Source of the DNA: Mucor racemosus
Lineage: Eukaryota; Mucoromycota; Mucoromycetes; Mucorales; Mucoraceae
Assembly: GCA_027405735.1 (NCBI GenBank)
Contig: JAPEHQ010000001.1
Location: 5,332,001 to 5,396,000 of the forward strand
DNA length: 64,000 nucleotides
Direction: 5' to 3'
Of this stretch, positions 10,953 through 21,516 are shown piece after piece. The position numbers and the translations under genes are program-made. Within the stretch, counting starts at the first letter, position 1. Every line of letters starts with the position of its first letter. The notes beneath the pieces are model-generated. The model was not told the origin of the DNA. It saw only the letters and a program-made list of their open reading frames with translations, and ran no database searches.

Positions 10953-11390
10953 ATGAATCGTTCAGGATATTTATTCACTAGCATTCGTACATATGCAACA
11001 AAAAGTAAGACTACAAATTTAAAATGGAAGCCCAGTGTTCCTGTTCAACAAACCAGCCTCCCTGACGGTACTGTATTCATCGCTCGTCAACCCGTTGTCG
11101 AACCTAGTGTGCAATCTGCTGTAGCACCTCTTATTAATAAACCAACTACATTTAAGAAATTATCAGAATCAGAAATTAAAGAATTGCGTCAATTAAGAGA
11201 ATCAGACCCTAGTACATGGACCCGCTCAAAATTGGCAAAGAAATTTGGATGTTCAGAATTATTTGTTAGTATGGCTGCTCCCACTAACGCTGCCGTTGTC
11301 GCTGAAGATCAAGTTGCTTCAGTTGCAAAGCATGGTTATAGACGCAAATTGATTTCACAAGAGAGACAAAAGAGAAAGGCTCTTTGGTAA
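10953..11390 (+). CDS. MRPL20: Mitochondrial large ribosomal subunit protein mL58 (MRPL20)
   Basis: Single exon, 145 residues. The start is the ATG at 10953; an upstream in-frame TTG at 10902 would add an unlikely Pro/Leu-rich leader. The N-terminus (RSGYLFTSIRTYATKSK) is basic and acid-free, as in a mitochondrial presequence. The diagnostic region is ELRQLRESDPSTWTRSKLAK followed by KFGCSELFVSM, which matches the fungal MRP-L20 (mL58) family. The C-terminus is Arg/Lys-rich (RRKLISQERQKRKALW), as expected for an rRNA-binding protein. The C-rich leader at about 10,914-10,922 and an AATAAA just upstream belong to the short intergenic region after arsC. Confidence 0.88.
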   Translation: MNRSGYLFTSIRTYATKSKTTNLKWKPSVPVQQTSLPDGTVFIARQPVVEPSVQSAVAPLINKPTTFKKLSESEIKELRQLRESDPSTWTRSKLAKKFGCSELFVSMAAPTNAAVVAEDQVASVAKHGYRRKLISQERQKRKALW

Positions 11391-11989
11391 AAGAAGGAAA
11401 AATTAGACCTGCTATGTATCAAACAAATAAAAATATCGAATTGTAATATATTATTTAAAATTACTTGGGCTGGCTTGATTTATGAGTGTTGTAGAAGATT
11501 TGCAGAGGTAGAGATCAGTGAATATATAGTGTATGAGATTTTGCAATAGATTTATTATATGCAAACTATAAAAATTGTATCGTTCCAACTGATTGCTTGA
11601 GCTAGGATTCTATGGCATGTAAAACTCCTATTTTATTGTTTCTCAAGTTTGGTTTTTGCGATGCAATTGTTCAAATAACAAAAATCAAGTATTATAGATA
11701 TACCCAACTATTTGCCTCTACATTTTAAATGGATTCAAACACCAAAAACGAACGGATTCAGCATCGATCCACCTCATCGGAGCTAACAACTCAAACTTTA
11801 GGTCCAAAAAGGTCAATTTAAAAACTACTAAAGGGACAAATTTTGAAGAACAAATCTCAAAACAAAAATTATCTCGGTATATTTACGATGCTAATAATTA
11901 GAAGGACAAGGCTCCTCATTATTTAGAATTTTGTTATAAGCTAAATAAATCCTTTAAAGTTCGGATATCGGATTTTCACTGCTAAATAT
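11391..11989. other. Gene-free spacer
   Basis: AT-rich, no gene-like frame or recognisable RNA. It leads into family C repeat sequence, whose first clear match to another copy (at about 29,670, inverted) is near 11,990. Confidence 0.5.
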
Positions 11990-13700
11990 TGAAAACTTTA
12001 AGCCTTCATATCTCTGCAAAGGATTAAGCTATACTAACACTTTTTGATAATAAAACTTACTTGTTTTGAAGTGCTCTAAAACATGTTTCAGTATGAAAAA
12101 ATTCTGAGCACTTTTATTTTTTTTCATTTTTTTGGCATTTCTGTAGCAGATTTCAAAATATTCGTTAAATTGAGCAATGCTTTTTTTATATTCATGTCAT
12201 CAAGCTCGTTGATTTCTCTTGGATTCAATTTAGTTTTTTTCAAAATATTGATTTTTCATGGAGATATCCTCAAAAATATACATAAAAGAATACCTTCGTC
12301 TCTAGCTTCAATTTTCCCTTGTATACCCTCATCCCAAATTCCGAATTTGAAAAAAAAATCGATAAAAATCTCGTTTTCTCTACGAAAAATGTAGCTAAAA
12401 GGGTCAGCAATAGCTCGATCGATAGATGATTTTATTTGACATTATCTCAATTTTTTATTTTTGAAGTATGTTTATAAAAAGTGATGTGTACCTCCAAAAA
12501 ACCTCCAAAACTTCAATCGCATTTTACGCAGAATTTAATGTGAAATATTTGTTTGAATTTTATTTAGCTGGATGCAGAATTTAAAACTGTAAACAAACCA
12601 TTTAGTAAACTATCTCAACTTATTTTGCGGTTCATGAGCCATTAAGCAATTTTGTTTTTTTTGATCATTTTCTGGTCGATTTGTAAAATCAATTTTAAAA
12701 CGCAGTTACCATAGGGTCAAGCTGTAATATAAACTATTATTTTGATTATCTCAACCAAAAATCAATATTTTTCGCCGAAGAAAAAAATGTAAAGTAGTTC
12801 AGAGCTGGATCTATCTTGTAAATATAAAAAATTAATGCCTCAATTTAAGTGCTCAATTTTTTATAATCAATTTTAGGTAAATCTTGGTCAATAATTGTGG
12901 CCAATTTTGGTCAATATTTGGCCAGTGCACTTTATATTCTGATATTAATATTCCTATTTTCTGAGAAATATCTATAACCTACAGAGTGGAAGTACATCTT
13001 CTTTGAAGATTTTACGTGGTTCAACTAAATATTAATCAAAAACATTTGAAAACATTTAAAAACTATCAGAATCCTACTTTTTACGGATAACCATAAAACA
13101 TCTACAACAGAAACCCTATTTCCGCAAATTTCGACCCTAATGACTCCAACTTTACATGAGAGTAAGGACACCTCTTTGACACGCTGATTTCAAAGGTAAA
13201 CATCCACAACCTGCACTGTCTGCTGAGAAAATTATTGCCAAAAAAATGTATCTATAGTTTACAGCGCACTTTTGTTAAAAACAAGTTAAATATGACGGTC
13301 TCTATGAATACTGATCCACGTAAGCTGCCATTCTACATGGATATATGTAGGTATGTATGAATAAAGATACTCCAACTATTTCAAATACCAGCTTTCGGGA
13401 GTCATTGTGAGTATTTGGTAAGTTTGAACATCAGGTTGATTGGCTGACCTACTATTTACACCGACTAAGATCAGTAATCTCACCAGTTTTAGTTAAATAT
13501 GGATCCAAATGACCTCTCGTTGCAATGGAAGGTGCTTATAATGTTTATCCACAAACCTGCAAAAAATTTAGTCTCCCTTGCGCTGCTGTGGAAATGGAGA
13601 AATGAAAACGCGTACTTATTTATTAAACTATTTTGTACGAATTGTTTTAAATACTGTATTCTTTGAAAATATTTACAAAATCAAATAATGGTTCAAAATT
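11990..13700 (+). repeat. Dispersed repeat family C, copy 1
   Basis: This stretch matches, in inverted orientation, sequence at about 28,880-29,690, 40,190-41,000 and 43,600-44,420. Shared landmarks include TTTTTCGTAGAGAAAAC (here reversed, near 12,375), GGGATGAGGGTATACAAGGG (reversed near 12,325) and CTATCGATCGAGCTATTG (reversed near 12,412). The part from about 12,890 to 13,640 also matches (inverted) 39,840-40,110, including the region around CTCACAATTTCTC-like and GGAAATGGAGAAATG segments, so the full unit is at least about 1.6 kb. A 103-codon open frame at 12,083-12,394 is nearly the same as one in copy 2 but follows from repeat similarity. No transposase or reverse transcriptase domain is visible. 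I could not define terminal repeats or target duplications. Confidence 0.7.
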
Positions 13701-13934
13701 GAATTTTAAAATTGCACTTAATGCAAAGTAGATGATGTACAAATATCATGCCTTGATTTCGCTAGCTAAGAGTTGTTTTTGAATATTATGATCCAAATGG
13801 GCTATAATAAGTTTCAAAACGTATGATACTATACAGCTGTAAAAGTATCCAATAGTATAATTTCAGCATTCCATTGATTTTCTGGTTGTATCTATTTAGT
13901 AATAATTCCTAAGAGTGCTTAGTATTATCGGATT

Positions 13935-14993
13935 AGTTATCATACATTTATTGAAAGAAATTGTAAAATCTAGCCTGCAGGGCTACGCCATAATTGAGCC
14001 TGGCGAGATCGAACAACGGCTAGGTCTTTTATATACTAGTATGATATATCTAACTTTTAATAAAAAAGTATTTTTTTCAACTTTTTTTATATTTAACCAT
14101 GTGGTGTCTGAAAATTCAGACTTTGTAGCGGACATTTTCGGGAACTCATTTTACCCTTACCAACACTCATGATTTTGATCAAAAAATAGAAAAATCAAAT
14201 TTTGATACCAAAATCAACGTTTAAATATAGTACATTATGAGAGAAAATTGTAGCCATGACTAATACACATTTTATTAAAGCTTAATATTAAATGTTAAGT
14301 AATGAAATTTGGTACTTTTGCCCAAAAAACGGTTTTTTGATTAAAGGATTTTCATGTAATATTTTGCAATAAAATTTTTTATTATTTTTAATTGAGCAAA
14401 TAGAGCGCTAAATTCTGTATATGTGTATATTTTTTGTTTTTATAATTGGCAGTATAATTGACTCTAAATTTGCAAAACCAAAAAAAAAAATTTGAAAAAT
14501 GTCAAAATTGATGATCTGGACAAGAATAATTTTTAAAATTAAATATTCCGCTTATAAGCCTTGTAAGCCTTAAAAATAAGAGATTTTATAATACTTGAGA
14601 ACTTTTTCAAGAATTTACGATGCTGTACGCACTTGATTCAAGCATATTACTTTAAATCTCTATATATGTTAATATTGTGTGGTAGTTTATTTGATGATAA
14701 TATAATTTTACTTTATAATTATTGCTTTAGAGATAATTTACATTAAGTTTTAGTCTTACCTCTCCAATATTATAAACATAAACATGGCCATCGCTGGAAC
14801 CTATATATTACCACCTTTTTACTTTCTTTGTCCCAAGCCAGTTTATTCTTCAATGCTTTACCAGAGCCAACTTAAGTCCTTACGATGATGGTTCCTCGGT
14901 GTTTGCATTCAAATTCCATAAATTAAATTGACCGATTCCATCTACAGTAGTATCAAACGTATCATCAGCCCGCCTTATGGTAAATGTCAATCT
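13935..14993 (-). pseudogene. Degenerate dynein intermediate chain segment, copy A (left part)
   Basis: Left half of a ~2-kb segment that is repeated at 24,725-27,640. On the minus strand, 14,991-14,760 reads as a decayed WD40 exon: a VDGIGQFNLWNLN-like stretch, then a stop and frameshifts, then IGSSDGHVYVYNIGE ending at a GT donor (14,759-14,758). This corresponds to the C-terminal WD repeats of cytoplasmic dynein intermediate chain (family pattern DGTG..LWNLN..TE.P and then ALN..W...G..GSSDG.VYVYD.GE). It is broken by at least two stops, so it is a pseudogene. Downstream exons are not recognisable. The Ty3 element begins immediately after the AATCT that overlaps the 3' splice junction. Confidence 0.65.
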
Positions 14994-15522
14994 TGTTGTA
15001 TTCCATCTACTAGTATCATACATTATCACCTTCTACAGTATCAATACATCTTACAATCTATTGACTACGACATGTATTGAAGTGCAAGTCTTGATATCGG
15101 ATATAAGAAACTCCTAGCGTACCAAGTTTAATCCAGTAATTACCAAGAACGCTTGGACCTCAATTATGACACCACATTATTTCATCCCAGCAGTTAACCA
15201 ATCAAGTAGTTATCAAATCAACATCCAAGCATATTTAGCGCAGCATTGAAACAACACAACTCACAAGCTCTGCAAGAACGGTTAAATTATGATTGATCCA
15301 TTTCAATCCATAGATTACTATCAAACAGATCCAATAGTTCAATAGTGCCTTAAATTACATCTCAGGATCTCAATGTCTAGTCAATATAAAAGGCCATACT
15401 TTTACATCTAAATAAACGATATCTTGTTTTTATTATACAGTTGAAGAACTGATTAATTACTCATTCTTTTATAATTGTATTCTTTTTTAAGTACTATTTA
15501 TCAATCCTGAAAATATACGACA
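14994..15522 (+). repeat. 5' LTR of the Ty3 element
   Basis: 529 bp, begins TGTTGTATTCC and ends TATACGACA (TG...CA). It contains a TATA box TATAAAAGG at about 15,385 and an AAATAAACG polyadenylation-like signal at about 15,409, giving a compact U3-R-U5. The matching solo copy at 42,448 shows that the family has transposed before. Confidence 0.93.
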
Positions 15523-15569
15523 TTTTTTTTAATCAAATTTAATTCCTGTCCTCGCTATCGTTTATCAAT

Positions 15570-18500
15570 ATGGTCCATCAACAACAATCTACTCCTGCTC
15601 TCTCCGAATCTCCTTTGGTTACTATCCCAAATGATTCTCTCAATTCCTCTGCTCCTCCTGCTACTGAAAGTGATACCTGCGCTACTGGGGTCAATTCCCA
15701 ATCAGACATTGGTGCATCTGACATGGACGTTGATTCTGATACGATGTCTTCAGTTGCCAGTATTTCCAACCCTGGTCAATTACTGCAACTTCATCGAACT
15801 ATCAATCAATTAACCATTGATGCTACCCTTGCCTCCGCTAAGGTATCATCCCTTCATGGTGAAGCTCGTCAGATTGCTGTTCGTGAACTCCAAGATCTCT
15901 CGACTACGATTCGTACTAGTATTGATTTACTCAATCATCTGCGTGCATCCAATGCCACCAGTAACGTACAATCTACGAGTCCCAGATCTGTTCCTGCATC
16001 AAAAGTTGTTTGCCCTAACAACTTGCCTCATTTCCAATGGGAAGGCTCTGTATTCGATGAAAGAAACACTATCTTTGTCGACGTCGACGCTTGCTTGACA
16101 AAGTTCCAAGATGTAATGTTCGCTTATAATCTTGACTTTGATGCCGAATTTGGCCGCCTTGTTCCTCCTATGCTGAGTCCTACTCAAAGAACATGGTACC
16201 AATCATTCGTAGCCAATTCTAAACAACCTACATGGGCCGAATTCAAGGCTTCATTCAAGGCTAGATATGGCTTAAGTGTTCTTGACGATCGTCAAAAGTG
16301 TACGTCAGATCTTGTTGACATCTCATTGAATCCCGAGGAAACTCTCGATTCATTTGTTGACAGGTTCAATGATCTTCGTCGTCGTGCTTTTGATCAAGTG
16401 CCTCCTCCTTTTTTGCTGGTGTCTCGATTTATGTTAGCTTTGCCTCAACCTCTGCGCAGTCAAGTTAATATCGTTCGCCAAAGCAAAGAAGCTCATGGTG
16501 ATGTCAGTGTCGATTTCATTATTCGCACTGCAAGAGATTTGTTGGCGTCTATGACTCCTTCTGAAGCGGCTGCCGCTATGAGCCGTAAAGAAGTAGTTAA
16601 GCATGAAAAGGGTACCAAAGCCTCAAAATGGGCCTCTACTTCTGCTGTTGACAACTCTCATTCATCCATCCCAATTCAAGGTGCAGCTGCATCCAAGATC
16701 AGCAAGCCTAACATGAAGAAAAGTGCTGGTATCTCTGGTAGATTTTGTGATTATCACAAAAGCAAAGGCCATAATACCTCTGAGTGTCAAGCCTACGCTG
16801 CTAAGCTCGCTGAACAAGTGCCTGCTGCTTCCACTAGTACTCCATCTTCCTCACCTCAAACTACTGGTCGCCCATTCAAGACAACTAGACCATCTTGTCG
16901 TGATTGTGGTGCTCCCAATTACGTTTATGGTCACGTATGTAACACTGCAACTCGTACTGGTGAATCTCCCAAGACTCCTGAACGTCGTTTCGGAATGATG
17001 CGTATCAATGATTCTGAACCTGCCACAGTTGAACAGGATAAAACATCCACTGTTACACCTGCTTCTGCTGCTACTAGTGCCTCGTCTCCTGCCAAAGTTA
17101 CTGGTACCAAGAGTTCAAAGTTTTGCGTTTACCACAAGCGTAAATCACACAACACTAGCGACTGTAACGCCTACGCTGCTTACATTGCTACATTGTCATC
17201 CAAAGCTTTGGATGGTGCCAAAGGTACCTCTGGTACTGATGCTGCTCCTAGTACTCCTGGTACTCCTTCATCTGCTGTTACTAATACAGTTGCCCCTAGT
17301 GCAACTAGTGACACTACTACTACTACTGCTGCTAACTCTGCGTCTGCTACTACAACCCAATCTACATCTGCTTCTGACGATGCTATGGATGTCGATGTCG
17401 TTGTTGCAACCGAAGCACACAAATGTAAGTTAAACGAATTCTCAAATTTACCTATTAACAAATCTAACTCACTCCTCGTACCTTTAATCGTAGAATCCTA
17501 CAAAGTGTATGGTGTACTAGATACTGGTTGTACATTCTCTATTTGCGCTCCTCAATTTGCTAAATCTTTGGGTATCCATATCGATCTATCCACTGATGGG
17601 CATATTCAATTAGGACACACTTCGACAACTAAACCTAGAATAGGCTCATGTTACTTAAATATCTTTTATAATAAACGAAATTTTAAACATAAATTTGAAA
17701 TATTTGACTTTTACACTGACTCAAACGATTGCCCAATACTTCTTGGACTAGACATCATGTCTCAATTGAATATTGGCATTACAGGTCTCACATCATCATG
17801 GTTTGAATACACTGGTCCTGAACTTCCTTCACCCATTGATCCCGATGTTGAACCCAACAACGATCCTTATGGATCCCCAACTGAACGAAATCTCGCTTAC
17901 GCACAAATTGAACCTTTATTGAAAGAAAATGCTAACATTGATCTTGCTTCTACTTACTGTAACCTTCCAGGCGCTATTGTCCAATTGGAAACGATACCTA
18001 ACAAAATTGCTTATCGTGCTCCATATCCGGTACCAATTGTCTACAAAGAAGCAGTACTAGCACAACTTGATCAATGGCAGAAGGATGGTGTGATTGAACG
18101 AAGTCCTAGTCATACTGGATGGAATCACCCACTTTTAGTCGTCGCTAAAAAGAATTCTGCTGGTGTATATTCTTTCGATAAACCTCGAATTGTCGCTGAT
18201 GTTCGTTTATTCAACCAAATCCTCGTCAGTACGGATAAATATCAAATGCCACGCATCGATGACATTCATCAACGCTTCAGTGCTGCAAAGATAATAAGTT
18301 CCATCGACGTAAAGAGTTTTTTCACTAGTTTTTTAGTGGACAGACGCTTTCGATTTAAGTTGAGTTTCTCGTGTCCATTTACCAATCAGCAATATATGTG
18401 GCGCAAAGTTTGTTTCGGGATTTCCTTTATTGGCAATTTAACGTCACGCTGTCTTTCAAATTTATTCTCCGACATGCGAGAACATGTTTGTCTCTATGTC

Positions 18501-21170
18501 GACGATATTGGTGTGCTAAGTTTTAACGATTCACTTGAAGAACATACGCAATTACTTGCAGAAGTGATTCGACGTTTGACTAACGCAAATCTCCAAATTA
18601 ACCCGGACAAAATTGTCTTTGCTCAACGCAGTGTACATGTCCTTGGTTGGAGCATTATCCATAATCGCTTGGTACCTGATTCCCGTAAATTGACAAACTT
18701 TCATACATGGCCGCTTCCCAAAACTGGCAAAGATATCATGCGTTATCTTGGATTTACCAACTATTTTCGTAGTGCTATTCCAGGTTACGGTACACTTGCT
18801 GCTCCTTTGGATGAATTGCGTAATCATAAAAGCCTTGCTAGTATTTGGAATGACACTCATACAACTGCATTTTACAATCTCCAAAAAGCTCTCGCTTCCT
18901 CAACTGCACTCAGCCCCATTGATTTTCGATACAAAGTAAATGTTGCTACAGACGCTTCTGCTACTGCTGTTGGTGGTATTATCTATCAAATCAAAGACAA
19001 CACAGTACACTATATCACAATGGCTAGTCGCAAATTATCCAAATCTGAAATGGCTTATTCCACAACTAAACGCGAACTGTTAGCTATTGTCTACATGTTC
19101 ACAAAGTTTCACAAATGGCTTTTTGGTATACCTTTTATCTTACATACAGATCACCGTAGTCTTGTTTGGTTGCAAACTCAATCGACTCCTAATATGATGT
19201 TATTAACATGGTATGAAGTTATCTTCTTTTATTATACTTATGACATCATTCATATTCCAGGATCGCGTAACATTTTACCAGATGCTCTCAGTCGTTTATT
19301 TCCAACTGATACACCAGATGACAATAAACTGGAGGGGGGTAATTTATACAACAACACGAGTATTTTTGTAAAAGAAAAACGACGAAACCACAAACGTGGC
19401 GACACCGATCTTTTAACACAAACAAACAACCGTGACTCATCTTTACTCAAATCTAAAAAGCAAAACAACACCTTGTTTAAAAAACGCTTTAAGAAAAGCA
19501 ACTTTAAGTATTCATCATTCCCTACGAAACATGATATTAACTATCACACTCCTGTGAATAACGATATTGACGTTTTTGATGCTTCAACTTACAATGCTAT
19601 TTCATCATCAAAATCAAACGATCACAACGATAATTCATTAACGAATAACAATAGTCCGTCTATTAAAAATTCTGATACATTACCACACAACCATAATATT
19701 CTCATTTCACGAGCAATGAAATATGCTGACTATATGACACCTCCAGAATCTGAGAGAATCGAACTCATTCTGAAAGTGCATTTGTTAGGTCATGTGGGTA
19801 TTAATGCTATTGAGAAAATTCTACACAATGATTATGCTGTACATTGGACGCACATGCGAGATGATATTACTAGAGTTTTAAAAGATTGTCATGCTTGTCA
19901 ATCACACGGAATTTTTAGTGTTGGATATCATCCACCTCGAAGTGTATTACCAGATAATGTATTCGATCACATTGCTGTCGATTTAGGAGATTTCGCTACT
20001 ACATCAACTTCAGGCAATAATTACATTTTAGTTATTGTTGATTATTTTAGCAGATTTACTATATTGCGAGCACTACCTGACAAGAGCCCAGTGACTGTAG
20101 CTAGATCCTTGCTATCTGTCTGTTCTTTGTTTGGATGGCCTGCTCGTATAACAAGTGATAATGCTAATGAATTTGTTGGAACTTTCATACGAGAATTCCT
20201 CGAATTAAGTGGTCTTGATCGCCTAACATCGTTACCATACACGCCTACTGGCAACAGCCTGGTCGAATCATTTATGGGTGTTAGCAAACGAGCTATTATC
20301 AAATCATTAACGCACGATGCAGCAGAACCTGAATCATGGGATCTATATCTAGATGTCATTCAATATGCCATGAACATTCAGTATGCTCGTCTGCACAAAT
20401 CTCAACCTTTTTCTGTCATGTTTAATCGTGCACCAAATCTTTTCAAAGATTATTCGAATTCACCTGCCCCTGCAATTGATATTAATAATCCAAATACTGA
20501 AATTATTGACAAGCGATTAAAATACGTTAAGGAAATTGTTATCCCTGCTATTCACAAACGAATCCAGGAAACACAATTAAAAGATCATGCTACTTTTGAA
20601 CGCACTCACAAAATTGTATACGACAAGTATCCAATCAACTCAAAAGTTATGATTGTAAATCCACTTCGCACATCCAAACTAAGCCCTCGCTGGTTAGGAC
20701 CATACCTAATAAAAAACTATACTAGACATGGCAGCTATGTATTAGCAGATTTAACAGGTGAACTTTTATCTCGAGATGTAGCTACTCAACATATACGAGT
20801 CATAGATTCTTCAGATAACCATCTCACACACGGGTTCAAAGATCGTCATTATGAAGTACAGGCTATCGTTAACCATCGTATCGACAAAGACACTGGTGAA
20901 ATGTTCTATCGCACAAATTGGGTAGGATACCAGAAGTCAGATGATACATGGCAGCGCGAATCCGACTTTGACTCTAAGAAACCTATTCGTGATTATTGGG
21001 CAAGAATCAATCCAACTAAACTAGGTGCGCCGCTACCTAATACAGTTAATAAACGCAAGTTGAATCGTCGTCGAAAGCACGCAGGACCTACTTTAAATCG
21101 TCGACATCCCAACAAGAAGCCTAATTCTAAAGCTACAAATCAAGAAACGTTGTCTCCACAACAAGCTTAA
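15570..21170 (+). CDS. Gag-Pol polyprotein of a chromodomain Ty3/gypsy retrotransposon
   Basis: One intact 1866-codon frame, gag and pol fused as in Tf1-type elements. Domains in order: Ser/Thr-rich N-terminus; retrotransposon gag core about 170-310; two similar zinc-knuckle-like motifs C-x2-H-x4-H-x4-C starting at Cys393 and Cys519, with a CRDCGAPN-type cysteine cluster at about 443; aspartic protease with LDTGCTFS (Asp651); reverse transcriptase with YVDD at 976-979; RNase H with the first catalytic Asp at 1128 (VATDAS); integrase zinc motif starting at about His1404 with CHAC; integrase core Asp1471, Asp1530, Glu1566 (D,D35E); C-terminal chromodomain about 1759-1812 (YEVQAIVNHR...WVGYQKSDDTW). 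The chromodomain places it among chromoviruses, which target modified histones. The frame has no disabling change, so activity is plausible. Confidence 0.95.
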   Translation: MVHQQQSTPALSESPLVTIPNDSLNSSAPPATESDTCATGVNSQSDIGASDMDVDSDTMSSVASISNPGQLLQLHRTINQLTIDATLASAKVSSLHGEARQIAVRELQDLSTTIRTSIDLLNHLRASNATSNVQSTSPRSVPASKVVCPNNLPHFQWEGSVFDERNTIFVDVDACLTKFQDVMFAYNLDFDAEFGRLVPPMLSPTQRTWYQSFVANSKQPTWAEFKASFKARYGLSVLDDRQKCTSDLVDISLNPEETLDSFVDRFNDLRRRAFDQVPPPFLLVSRFMLALPQPLRSQVNIVRQSKEAHGDVSVDFIIRTARDLLASMTPSEAAAAMSRKEVVKHEKGTKASKWASTSAVDNSHSSIPIQGAAASKISKPNMKKSAGISGRFCDYHKSKGHNTSECQAYAAKLAEQVPAASTSTPSSSPQTTGRPFKTTRPSCRDCGAPNYVYGHVCNTATRTGESPKTPERRFGMMRINDSEPATVEQDKTSTVTPASAATSASSPAKVTGTKSSKFCVYHKRKSHNTSDCNAYAAYIATLSSKALDGAKGTSGTDAAPSTPGTPSSAVTNTVAPSATSDTTTTTAANSASATTTQSTSASDDAMDVDVVVATEAHKCKLNEFSNLPINKSNSLLVPLIVESYKVYGVLDTGCTFSICAPQFAKSLGIHIDLSTDGHIQLGHTSTTKPRIGSCYLNIFYNKRNFKHKFEIFDFYTDSNDCPILLGLDIMSQLNIGITGLTSSWFEYTGPELPSPIDPDVEPNNDPYGSPTERNLAYAQIEPLLKENANIDLASTYCNLPGAIVQLETIPNKIAYRAPYPVPIVYKEAVLAQLDQWQKDGVIERSPSHTGWNHPLLVVAKKNSAGVYSFDKPRIVADVRLFNQILVSTDKYQMPRIDDIHQRFSAAKIISSIDVKSFFTSFLVDRRFRFKLSFSCPFTNQQYMWRKVCFGISFIGNLTSRCLSNLFSDMREHVCLYVDDIGVLSFNDSLEEHTQLLAEVIRRLTNANLQINPDKIVFAQRSVHVLGWSIIHNRLVPDSRKLTNFHTWPLPKTGKDIMRYLGFTNYFRSAIPGYGTLAAPLDELRNHKSLASIWNDTHTTAFYNLQKALASSTALSPIDFRYKVNVATDASATAVGGIIYQIKDNTVHYITMASRKLSKSEMAYSTTKRELLAIVYMFTKFHKWLFGIPFILHTDHRSLVWLQTQSTPNMMLLTWYEVIFFYYTYDIIHIPGSRNILPDALSRLFPTDTPDDNKLEGGNLYNNTSIFVKEKRRNHKRGDTDLLTQTNNRDSSLLKSKKQNNTLFKKRFKKSNFKYSSFPTKHDINYHTPVNNDIDVFDASTYNAISSSKSNDHNDNSLTNNNSPSIKNSDTLPHNHNILISRAMKYADYMTPPESERIELILKVHLLGHVGINAIEKILHNDYAVHWTHMRDDITRVLKDCHACQSHGIFSVGYHPPRSVLPDNVFDHIAVDLGDFATTSTSGNNYILVIVDYFSRFTILRALPDKSPVTVARSLLSVCSLFGWPARITSDNANEFVGTFIREFLELSGLDRLTSLPYTPTGNSLVESFMGVSKRAIIKSLTHDAAEPESWDLYLDVIQYAMNIQYARLHKSQPFSVMFNRAPNLFKDYSNSPAPAIDINNPNTEIIDKRLKYVKEIVIPAIHKRIQETQLKDHATFERTHKIVYDKYPINSKVMIVNPLRTSKLSPRWLGPYLIKNYTRHGSYVLADLTGELLSRDVATQHIRVIDSSDNHLTHGFKDRHYEVQAIVNHRIDKDTGEMFYRTNWVGYQKSDDTWQRESDFDSKKPIRDYWARINPTKLGAPLPNTVNKRKLNRRRKHAGPTLNRRHPNKKPNSKATNQETLSPQQA

Positions 21171-21516
21171 TTCATCAAGCAAATAGTTGTAGTAATCTTT
21201 TCCTTACTTTTTTTATTTTTTTTCCCTGCCAAGGTTTTTTCCAAAGGTTTTTATCGATCACTACAAGCTCTTCAACACTTTCATCTTATACCAAATTTAT
21301 ACTACTTTACTTCTCTGGTTTTCTCATTTATACTGGTGCCTCATCTACTTCAAATTGGTCTTTTCTTTTCTATCCTGGTCATGTCAACTCTTTTCTTTAT
21401 GCCTATCCTCATTTTTGAATTAATTTTCCCAAGATCTGCGTCTTTAAATTAATTTGAAACATGATCTACAAAACCCACTTCCCGGTTTTATCTCATAGAA
21501 GGCTGGGGGGGAGCAA
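21171..21516 (+). other. Retrotransposon 3' non-coding region and polypurine tract
   Basis: The 346 bases between the gag-pol stop and the 3' LTR hold no frame. The first part is pyrimidine-rich. The last 18 bases are purine-rich around GGGGGGGAG and abut the LTR, which fits a plus-strand primer (PPT). Confidence 0.75.

Noticed and set aside
13970..14040. tRNA-like stretch (GGCTACGCCATAATTGAGCC, GAGATCGAAC)
   Set aside because: Has a weak B-box-like GAGATCGAAC but no acceptor or anticodon stems fold; the copy at 24,755 has diverged without compensating changes.
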